A stretch of 31,249 bases of DNA from Roseiarcus sp035606915. GTDB taxonomy: Bacteria; Pseudomonadota; Alphaproteobacteria; Rhizobiales; Beijerinckiaceae. Under the pieces are notes generated by a model. The model was not told the DNA's origin. It did not search any database and saw only the letters and a list, made by a program, of their open reading frames with translations. Positions 25,316 through 31,249 of the stretch are shown in pieces. The stretch is taken from positions 1 through 31,249 of the forward strand of contig DATNDU010000015.1 in the NCBI GenBank assembly GCA_035606915.1. The letters are read 5' to 3'. Numbering within the stretch: the first letter of the stretch is position 1; each line of letters begins with the position of its first letter. The translations under genes were made by a program, and so were the position numbers.

Positions 25316-25364
25316 GTCGATTATCCCTGGCGGCAATCCGCGCGCACACGCAGCGGAAACTGCC

Positions 25365-25402
25365 ATTGAAGAAATCTTGCATAGTTTATGTAGATTTTCA
25401 AT
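25365..25402. promoter_or_regulatory. AT-rich nested inverted repeats in the gabT-regulator interval
   Basis: An AT-rich island in a GC-rich genome. Outer arms ATTGAA...AATCT (25365-25377) and AGATTTTCAAT (25392-25402) are imperfect inverted copies. Inside them TGCATA-GTT-TATGTA (25378-25392) is a near-perfect palindrome. TTGCAT at 25377 and AATATG 17 bp later could form a weak plus-strand promoter. This is a likely operator region for both divergent genes. Confidence 0.5.
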
Positions 25403-25405
25403 ATG

Positions 25406-25426
25406 GCCGCGATCAGATATCGCGGC
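25406..25426. promoter_or_regulatory. 21-bp inverted repeat before the regulator gene
   Basis: GCCGCGAT (25406-25413) and ATCGCGGC (25419-25426) are perfect inverted 8-mers around a 5-bp centre, 24 bp before the regulator ATG. The spacing suits a helix-turn-helix dimer, so it is a candidate autoregulatory operator distinct from the AT-rich one next to it. Confidence 0.5.
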
Positions 25427-25449
25427 GGCCGCGTCTAAGGTCCGGTGCA

Positions 25450-26280
25450 ATGGACGAAATCCTGTTCAAAATCACAGAGACGGCGCGAATGGTGGGCGTA
25501 TCGCCCTCGACGCTGCGGCTCTGGGAAGCGCAGGGGCTTTGCGGACCGTTGCGCTCGCCCTCGGGTCAGCGCCATTATGACCGGCCGCTTATCGAGCGAT
25601 TGAAATCGATCGCGTGGCTGCGCAGCGAAAAGGGATTGAACGCAGCCGCGATTCGCGAGCGCCTGGCGGGCCGCGTTGCGCCCGAAGCGACGGGTCCACA
25701 AGACCCGCGAAGCGACGGGCATGAAGGCGACGGCGTCGGCATCGGCATCGGCCATAAAGTTCGCCGCCTGAGGCGCGAGGCCGACAGCACGCTCGATGCG
25801 GTGTCGCAAGCCACCGGCGTTTCGATCTCGCGGCTCTCGACCTTCGAACGCACTTCGCAGGGACTATCCCTGATGGCGCTGCACGAAGTCGCCAAGCACT
25901 TTGGCACGACGGTTGCGGCGCTGAGCGGCCAAGGCGAGTACGTTGGCGAGTCCCTCGTGCGCGACGGCCAATGGAAAGCTTTGCCCGCCACGTCGAGCGG
26001 CGTCACGATGCAAATTCTCGCCGAGGGCCGCACCCAGATGGAATGCCACCGCTTCGAACTCGCCAAAGGCGCGTCCAGCGAGGGGCCCTATCAGCACGCG
26101 GGCGAAGAATTCCTTCACGTGCTGACCGGCAGCCTCGAAATCGTCCTCGACGACACCCGATTCCTTGAACTGGAACCCGGCGACAGCTTCTATTTTAACA
26201 GCGAGCGTCCGCACTCATGGCGCAACAGCTTTGATGGCGAGACCATCATCATCTGGATCAATACGCCGCCAACCTTCTGA
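25450..26280 (+). CDS. MerR-XRE-cupin fusion transcriptional regulator
   Basis: A 276-residue regulator with three recognisable parts. Residues 5-72 are a MerR-type winged helix (KITETARMVGVSPSTLRLWEAQGL, then SGQRHYDRPLIERLKSIAWLRSEKGL). Residues about 100-157 are an XRE helix-turn-helix (KVRRLRREADSTLDAVSQATG, then SRLSTFERTSQGLSL). Residues about 205-270 are a cupin (YQHAGEEFLHVLTGSLEIVL, then LEPGDSFYFNSERPHSW). The two DNA-binding domains are joined by a Gly/Asp-rich linker (78-99). XRE-cupin proteins such as PuuR control polyamine/GABA catabolism, and gabT lies divergently next door, so GABA- or putrescine-responsive control is a reasonable inference. ATG 25450 is taken because the MerR domain begins just after it. 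Confidence 0.87.
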   Translation: MDEILFKITETARMVGVSPSTLRLWEAQGLCGPLRSPSGQRHYDRPLIERLKSIAWLRSEKGLNAAAIRERLAGRVAPEATGPQDPRSDGHEGDGVGIGIGHKVRRLRREADSTLDAVSQATGVSISRLSTFERTSQGLSLMALHEVAKHFGTTVAALSGQGEYVGESLVRDGQWKALPATSSGVTMQILAEGRTQMECHRFELAKGASSEGPYQHAGEEFLHVLTGSLEIVLDDTRFLELEPGDSFYFNSERPHSWRNSFDGETIIIWINTPPTF

Positions 26281-26410
26281 ATGGCGCCGCTGAACCCGGA
26301 AGCCTGCCATCCTGAAGTCCTCTCCGCAAACAACGGATCGATTTGGCGCCACATTTTCTGCGCGATTGCGATACAACGGCGATCCCCACCTTAAGGATCG
26401 CAAAGGTCTA

Positions 26411-27994
26411 ATGTCGCCTCAAGACCCCGTCGCGCGCCGTCGCACGTTCGCCATCATCTCCCACCCGGACGCCGGCAAGACCACGCTGACGGAGAAGCTG
26501 CTGCTGTTCGGCGGCGCGATCCAGCTTGCCGGCGAAGTGCGCGCCAAGGCCAACCGGCGCCAGACACGTTCGGACTGGATGGGCATCGAGCGCGAACGCG
26601 GCATTTCCGTCGTCACCTCGGTGATGACGTTCGAATACGGCGATTGCGTCTTCAACCTGCTCGACACCCCCGGCCACGAGGATTTCAGCGAGGACACCTA
26701 TCGCACGCTAACGGCGGTGGATTCGGCCGTCATGGTGCTCGATGCCGCCAAGGGCATCGAGGCGCGGACGCGAAAGCTGTTCGAGGTCTGCCGCTTGCGC
26801 GACATCCCGATCATCACCTTCATCAACAAGATGGACCGCGAGACGCGCGACCCCTTCGACCTCATCGACGAGGTCGAAAAGACGCTGGCCCTCGACGCCG
26901 CGCCGCTGACCTGGACCGTCGGGCGCGGCCGCGGGCTCGCCGGCGTCTACGATATCCGCCGCAGCCGGGTGACGCCGTTCGGCAAGGAGGCGGCCGCTAT
27001 TCCCGTCAACGGCCCCGACGACCCGCGCCTGGCCGAGTTGCTGCCGGAGCATGAGCGAGCCGAAGCCATCGACGAGCTGAATCTCGCCATCGGGGGCCTC
27101 AAGCCGTTCGACAAAAAGGCTTTTCTTGAAGGCCATCTGACCCCGGTGCTGTGGGGCAGCGCGCTCAAGGCGTTCGGCGTGCGCGATCTCATCGACGCTT
27201 TGGCCGAATTCGCGCCGAGCCCGCGCGCGCAGGAAGCCTCGACCCGCACGGTGCAAGCCAATGAGCCGAAGATGACCGGCTTCGTCTTCAAGATCCAGGC
27301 CAACATGGACCCCAACCACCGCGACCGCATCGCCTTCATGCGCGTCTGCTCGGGGCAGTTGAAGCGCGGCATGCGCGCCAAGCTGGTGCGCACCGGCAAA
27401 TCGATAACGCTCTCGGCGCCGCAATTCTTCTTTGCCCAAGATCGCTCGCTGGCCGAGGAGGCCTATGCCGGCGACGTCGTCGGCATCCCCAATCACGGGC
27501 TGCTGCGCATCGGCGACACGCTGAGCGAGGGCGAGGACATCGTCTTTCGCGGCGTGCCGAGCTTCGCCCCGGAAATCCTGCGCCGCGTAAAACTCGCCGA
27601 TGCGATGAAGGCCAAGAAGCTGCGCGAGGCGCTCCAGCAAATGGCGGAGGAAGGCGTAGTGCAGGTGTTCCTGCCGCATGACGGGGCGGCGGCCGTGGTC
27701 GGCGTTGTCGGCGCCTTGCAACTCGACGTGCTGACCGAGCGGCTCAACGCCGAATATGGGTTGCCGGTTTCCTTCGAGCAGAGCCGGTTCGAGATCTGCC
27801 GTTGGGTGGCTTCGCACGAGAAGGGCGAACTGGAGAAATTCGTCGCCGCCTTCCCGGCCTCGATCGCCGCCGATCTCGACGGCGCGCCGGTGTTCATGGC
27901 GAGTTCCGCCTTCAACCTGCGCTATGAGCAGGAGCGCTGGCCGAAAATCCGCTTCGCCGACGTCAAGGATTACCAGAAGGCGGCGGCGGGCTGA
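26411..27994 (+). CDS. prfC: Peptide chain release factor 3
   Basis: A 527-residue translational GTPase that recycles RF1/RF2 from the ribosome after termination. The P-loop is HPDAGKTT (18-25). The switch region has DWMGIERERGISVV, G3 is DTPGHEDF and G4 NKMDRE. Domain II and the RF3-specific C-terminal domain follow (FVFKIQANMDPNHRDRIAF, then GVVGALQLDVLTERL, then SRFEICRW). The PNHRDR stretch and length set RF3 apart from EF-G and PrfB-type proteins. ATG 26411 has AAAGG about 6 nt upstream. It is convergent with mogA, only 7 bp between stops. Confidence 0.96.
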   Translation: MSPQDPVARRRTFAIISHPDAGKTTLTEKLLLFGGAIQLAGEVRAKANRRQTRSDWMGIERERGISVVTSVMTFEYGDCVFNLLDTPGHEDFSEDTYRTLTAVDSAVMVLDAAKGIEARTRKLFEVCRLRDIPIITFINKMDRETRDPFDLIDEVEKTLALDAAPLTWTVGRGRGLAGVYDIRRSRVTPFGKEAAAIPVNGPDDPRLAELLPEHERAEAIDELNLAIGGLKPFDKKAFLEGHLTPVLWGSALKAFGVRDLIDALAEFAPSPRAQEASTRTVQANEPKMTGFVFKIQANMDPNHRDRIAFMRVCSGQLKRGMRAKLVRTGKSITLSAPQFFFAQDRSLAEEAYAGDVVGIPNHGLLRIGDTLSEGEDIVFRGVPSFAPEILRRVKLADAMKAKKLREALQQMAEEGVVQVFLPHDGAAAVVGVVGALQLDVLTERLNAEYGLPVSFEQSRFEICRWVASHEKGELEKFVAAFPASIAADLDGAPVFMASSAFNLRYEQERWPKIRFADVKDYQKAAAG

Positions 27995-28001
27995 TGCCGA
28001 T

Positions 28002-28526
28002 TCATGTCTTCGGCCGGAACGCCTTGCAAACTGCGGGGTCGGTGTCGAGCCGGTCGCCGCCGATGAGGTCGAGGCAATAAGGAATGGCGGGGAACACCGC
28101 ATCGAGGCAGGTGCGGATCGCCGACGGCTTGCCCGGCAGGTTGACGATGAGGCTGCGCCCGCGCACCGCGGCCGTCTGGCGCGAGAGAATGGCGGTCGGC
28201 ACTTCGAGCAGGCTTCTCGTGCGCATCAACTCGCCGAAGCCGGGCATCAGCCGGGCAGCGACAGCCTCCGTCGCCTCGGGCGTCACATCGCGCGGCGCGG
28301 GACCGGTGCCGCCGGTGGTGAGGATCAGCGAGCAGCGCTCGACGTCGGCGAGTTCGATCAGCGTCGCCTCGATCTGCGCGCGCTCGTCGGGAACGACGCG
28401 GCGCACCGGGCGCCAGGGGGTGGCGATGAGGGCGGCGAGCGCCGCCTCGATCCCCGGCCCGCCCTTGTCCTCGTAGACGCCGGCGAAGGCGCGGTCGGAA
28501 ACGGTGACGACGCCGATCGGAATCAT
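28002..28526 (-). CDS. mogA: Molybdopterin adenylyltransferase
   Basis: A 174-residue MogA/MoaB-fold protein that adenylates molybdopterin before molybdenum insertion. It starts MIPIGVVTVSDRAFAGVYEDKGGPG, has the LILTTGGTGPAPRDVTPEAT catalytic loop (GGTG plus the DxTPE acid), and ends with SLIVNLPGKPSAIRTCLDAVFPAIPYCLDLIGG, the MogA-type tail. Length and the YCLDLIGG region favour MogA over MoaB. No other cofactor gene is nearby. The upstream 53 bp separate it from the cysteine-repeat gene, which runs the same way and may be co-transcribed. Confidence 0.92.
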   Translation of the reverse strand: MIPIGVVTVSDRAFAGVYEDKGGPGIEAALAALIATPWRPVRRVVPDERAQIEATLIELADVERCSLILTTGGTGPAPRDVTPEATEAVAARLMPGFGELMRTRSLLEVPTAILSRQTAAVRGRSLIVNLPGKPSAIRTCLDAVFPAIPYCLDLIGGDRLDTDPAVCKAFRPKT

Positions 28527-28579
28527 GGGGTCTCTCCTCGCGCTTAGCGTATTGGTTTAGGCGAAAACCGCCCCCGGGT

Positions 28580-29320
28580 TCAACGCGGCGCGACGGGCCG
28601 TGCCGGCGCAAAGGCGGGCGGGGGCCGCGCCGGCGCCGGTAGCGTCGAGCGCGGCGCGAGCGGTCGCAGCGGTGCATGAAGCTCCAGATGAGGCGCGAAA
28701 GTCGGCGCGAGCGGGCGTAACTGCGGCGCCGGCGGGGGCGAGGGCGGCCGCCAGCGCAATATCGGCGCACTCGGCGCCGGGCGTCGCGCCGGATGCGGCG
28801 CCAGCGCCGGGCCGCAAGCGCCGCCGGTCGGCGTAACGCCGTTGCGGCATAGCGGAGTGAGCGGGCAGAGGCCGCTGAAATCGCGCCTTGCACCGCCGAG
28901 ACAGGGCGGCGGCGTCGGGCAATCTCCCGCCGGGGTGCGCAGGCCGCCGCCAGGACAGCGCGGGCGCGCCGGCGCGACGCGCGGCCGGCAGCGGCCTAAG
29001 GCGTCGGGCAGGGCGCCGCCGCCGCAAAAGATCGTCGGGCAGCGGCCGTTGGCCTCGCGCGCTCGGCCGCCGAGGCAGGCGGGCGGCGCCGGGCAGCGGC
29101 CGAGCGCGTCGCGGCCGCGATTGCCGGGGCAAGCCGGCGGCGCCGGGCGAGGCACGGGCGTCACGATGCGCCCGTAAACATGAACCCGCGTCCGCGGGAG
29201 CCGGGCGGTCGTGTGCCGCGCTTGCGCGGAGGCACGGCCATGATGGCGCGTCGCACCCGCCGCGGGCGCGGCGAAACCGACCAGCAACAGCGCCAGCAGC
29301 GTCGCCAGCAGGGCCTTCAT
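28580..29320 (-). CDS. Secreted protein with six cysteine-pair repeats and a Pro-rich tail
   Basis: 246 residues; no known enzyme domain. The N-terminus MKALLATLLALLLVGFAAPAAGA is a clear signal peptide with cleavage expected near AAGA/TRHH. From about residue 65 to 175 six units carry a cysteine pair: five are C-x11-C (for example CPGNRGRDALGRC, CLGGRAREANGRC, CPGGGLRTPAGDC) and the last is C-x10-C (CRNGVTPTGGAC). Each unit has the shape C-xG-(x)n-G-x-C, usually followed by P. Short Pro-rich links separate them. Residues about 180-246 are a low-complexity Pro/Ala/Arg/Leu region. Start ATG 29320 has AGGAG 5-6 nt upstream. The fold should be disulfide-rich and extracytoplasmic. Function is unknown. 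Confidence 0.78.
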   Translation of the reverse strand: MKALLATLLALLLVGFAAPAAGATRHHGRASAQARHTTARLPRTRVHVYGRIVTPVPRPAPPACPGNRGRDALGRCPAPPACLGGRAREANGRCPTIFCGGGALPDALGRCRPRVAPARPRCPGGGLRTPAGDCPTPPPCLGGARRDFSGLCPLTPLCRNGVTPTGGACGPALAPHPARRPAPSAPILRWRPPSPPPAPQLRPLAPTFAPHLELHAPLRPLAPRSTLPAPARPPPAFAPARPVAPR

Positions 29321-29534
29321 CCGCGCTCCTTTCCGCGTTCGCGCTTCGGCGTCGACGATGGCGGCTTGCCGATCCCCGACGGGGTCGTTAATCAGGCCGC
29401 GACCGCCGCGACCGCCGCGTCGAGCGACGCACGCGCCGGGCTTCGTCCTGGCGGGATTTCGCAACGCCGCCGGCGATGGAGTGGGGAAGGCCCAGCCGAC
29501 GCCAAAAAACGAACGCCAAGAAGCGAGTGAGGCG

Positions 29535-30236
29535 ATGAAAAAAGTCTACGCGAGCGCCGCCGAGGCGATGGACGGCCTGGTCAAGGACGGCATGCTGCTG
29601 ATGGCCGGCGGCTTCGGCCTGTGCGGCGTCCCCGAGGCGCTGATCGACGCCGTGCGCCAGAGCGGCGCGAAGAATCTCACCGTCGTCTCCAACAACGCCG
29701 GCGTCGACGGCATCGGTCTCGGCGTTCTGTTGGAGACCGGGCAGATCGCCAACATGATCTCGTCCTATGTCGGCGAGAACAAGATTTTCGCCCAGCTTTA
29801 TCTCGCCGGCAAGCTCGGGCTGGAGTTCAACCCGCAGGGCACGCTGGCCGAGCGCATCCGCGCCGGCGGCGCCGGCATCCCCGCCTTCTTCACCAAGACC
29901 GGCGTCGGCACCGTCGTCGCCGAGGGCAAGGAGGTCCGGCAGTTCGACGGTCAATCCTACGTGATGGAAACCGGCCTGGTCGCCGACGTCGCGCTCGTCC
30001 ACGCCTGGAAGGGCGACACCGAGGGCAACCTGGTGTTCCGCAAGACGGCGCGCAATTTCAACCCGGTGATGGCGACGGCGGGCAAAATCACGGTCGCCGA
30101 GGTCGAGTATCTCGTGCCCGCCGGCGAGATCGACCCCGACCACATCCACACGCCCGGCATTTTCGTGCAGCGCATCGTGCATCTGCCCCATGCGCTGAAG
30201 CGCATCGAGCAGCGCACAGTGCGCAAGCGCGCCTGA
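29535..30236 (+). CDS. scoA: Succinyl-CoA:3-ketoacid CoA-transferase subunit A
   Basis: A 233-residue alpha subunit of a family I CoA-transferase, which moves CoA from succinyl-CoA to acetoacetate in ketone-body and polyhydroxybutyrate use. The GGFGLCGVPEALIDAV oxyanion/CoA-binding loop, VVSNNAGVDGIGLG, SSYVGENKIF, PQGTLAERIRAGGAGIPAFFT, FRKTARNFNPVMA and DHIHTPGIFVQ are all typical of ScoA. ATG 29535 has GAGG just upstream; the frame above it is GC shadow. The beta subunit follows after 13 bp, so the pair forms one operon. Confidence 0.95.
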   Translation: MKKVYASAAEAMDGLVKDGMLLMAGGFGLCGVPEALIDAVRQSGAKNLTVVSNNAGVDGIGLGVLLETGQIANMISSYVGENKIFAQLYLAGKLGLEFNPQGTLAERIRAGGAGIPAFFTKTGVGTVVAEGKEVRQFDGQSYVMETGLVADVALVHAWKGDTEGNLVFRKTARNFNPVMATAGKITVAEVEYLVPAGEIDPDHIHTPGIFVQRIVHLPHALKRIEQRTVRKRA

Positions 30237-30249
30237 GAGGGAGGCTTCC

Positions 30250-30894
30250 ATGCCCTGGACCCGCGACCAAATGGCCGAGCGCGCCGCCAAGGAATTGCGC
30301 GACGGCTTCTATGTCAACCTCGGCATCGGCATCCCGACGCTGGTGTCGAACTATATCCCGGCCGGCATGTCGGTGCAGTTGCAGAGCGAGAACGGCATGC
30401 TCGGCATGGGGCCGTTCCCTTTCGAGGGCGACGAGGACCCCGACCTCATCAACGCCGGCAAGCAGACCGTCACCCAACTGCCGACGACGAGCTTCTTCTC
30501 CTCGGCCGACAGCTTCGGCATGATTCGCGGCGGCCACATCGATCTCGCCATCCTCGGCGCGATGCAGGTCTCCGAGACCGGCGACCTCGCAAACTGGATG
30601 ATCCCCGGCAAGATGGTCAAGGGCATGGGCGGCGCGATGGATCTCGTCGCCGGCGTCAAGCGCATCCTGGTGGTGATGGAGCATTCCGCCAAGGACGGGC
30701 CGAAACTTCTCCATGAGTGCAACTTGCCGCTGACCGGGGCGAAGGTCGTCGACCTCGTCGTCACCGATCTCGCGGTGTTCGCCATCGACAAGCACGGGCG
30801 CGACGGCATGGCGCTGATCGAGCTTGCGCCGGGCGTAACGCTCGACGAGGTCAAGGCCAAGACCGAGGCGAGCTACCGGGTCGCGCTGCGCTGA
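30250..30894 (+). CDS. scoB: Succinyl-CoA:3-ketoacid CoA-transferase subunit B
   Basis: A 214-residue beta subunit. It has DGFYVNLGIGIPTLVSNYI at the start and the catalytic glutamate in QSENGMLGMGPFP, where the glutamyl-CoA thioester forms. Then come GGHIDLAILGAMQVSETGDLANWMIPGKMVKGMGGAMDL and the C-terminal GVTLDEVKAKTEA. This length and motif set fit ScoB/AtoA; the close match with the preceding ScoA favours the succinyl-CoA enzyme. GAGGGAGG lies 6 nt before the ATG, stronger than that of scoA, giving balanced subunit synthesis. It is the last gene in the window. Confidence 0.95.
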   Translation: MPWTRDQMAERAAKELRDGFYVNLGIGIPTLVSNYIPAGMSVQLQSENGMLGMGPFPFEGDEDPDLINAGKQTVTQLPTTSFFSSADSFGMIRGGHIDLAILGAMQVSETGDLANWMIPGKMVKGMGGAMDLVAGVKRILVVMEHSAKDGPKLLHECNLPLTGAKVVDLVVTDLAVFAIDKHGRDGMALIELAPGVTLDEVKAKTEASYRVALR

Positions 30895-31249
30895 GACGGC
30901 CCTCCTGACCGACGTTGTCCGTCGCGGCCGGGCTTGTCTCACAGGCGCTTAGAAAGGTAAGGCGGCGCCTTATCCGCGTCTTGACGGGGCTTGTTCCGAT
31001 CATCCACGCCGTGCCGTCGAGCGCTTGGAGGTCAGGAGTTTTACTTCGAGATTCTTTTCAACGCGAGGTAGAGCTATCTGGAGACCGTCGATTACACTTT
31101 TGGCGTGGATGCCCGGGCTTGTCCCACGGCTGTCCGGCTCATGTTGACGCCAAATCGAGTTCGAACTGTCGGGAGTCGAGCGGGGGCGGAGGGATGTTTT
31201 GACGCATCCGGCAGACATCCTTTCTGTGCATCAGATTTGAGCGAACGAG
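30895..31249. repeat. Gene-free end of window, probably a degenerate dispersed repeat
   Basis: No credible gene. ATCCACGCC (31002-31010) and GGCGTGGAT (31102-31110) are perfect inverted copies about 90 bp apart. The neighbouring phrases GGGGCTTGTTCCGATCATC and GCCCGGGCTTGTCCC resemble a palindromic intergenic repeat that I recall as common in Hyphomicrobiales and whose translation often gives spurious GLVPxIHA peptides. The frame across it (30915-31202) contains exactly such a peptide and lacks a ribosome site. Repeat status needs a genome-wide comparison. Confidence 0.4.

Noticed and set aside
30915..31202. 95-codon open frame after scoB
   Set aside because: No ribosome site, no motif, and it contains a peptide typical of translated intergenic repeats.

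Overview
The window reads as a stretch of high-G+C alphaproteobacterial chromosome, most likely Hyphomicrobiales (Methylocystaceae/Beijerinckiaceae-like or a relative). The evidence is the dense GC-rich coding with strong codon-position bias, the protein set (SecA with a C-terminal SEC-C zinc motif, a PA0069-type radical SAM protein, a DUF6101-like protein, Cfa, GabT, RF3, MogA, ScoA/ScoB) and promoters of TTGAC-N17-TATC type. No phage, insertion sequence, CRISPR array or integrase is visible. The taxonomic placement is inferred from protein flavour only.

Layout. 1-90: tRNA-Ser(UGA), minus strand. 447-1514: PAP2-type membrane phosphatase with a strong hairpin terminator. 1659-1927: an internally deleted relic of a 2-keto-4-pentenoate hydratase-type gene, minus strand. 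2071-4295: ClC-CBS chloride channel/antiporter coupled to a MarR regulator, with an operator-like palindrome in the promoter. 4467-8442: three genes joined by stop/start overlaps (MFS transporter, 23S-type uracil methyltransferase with an apparent CTG start, FAD-linked dehydrogenase), closed by a terminator. 8697-11481: small unknown protein, MsbA-like ABC exporter, DUF6101-like protein.

11487-17560 (minus) is the most accessory-looking part: a capsule or surface-polysaccharide export operon. In transcription order it holds two different KpsE-type polysaccharide co-polymerase proteins, a KpsT-type ATPase and two GT4 glycosyltransferases. The partner permease (KpsM) and the outer-membrane exporter (KpsD) are absent. 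A 30-bp inverted repeat with an AT-rich centre lies upstream of the operon.

17750-31249 is mostly core: PA0069-type radical SAM protein; Cfa (minus); SecA and NadD; a palindrome cluster; GabT (minus), divergent from a MerR-XRE-cupin fusion regulator with two inverted repeats between them; RF3; MogA (minus); a secreted protein built from six cysteine-pair repeats (minus); and the ScoA/ScoB succinyl-CoA:3-ketoacid CoA-transferase pair. The last 355 bp have no gene and look like a degenerate dispersed repeat.

I do not see a clear new defence or mobile system. The best leads are the permease-less twin-KpsE export operon, the MerR-XRE-cupin regulator with its two candidate operators, and the cysteine-repeat secreted protein.
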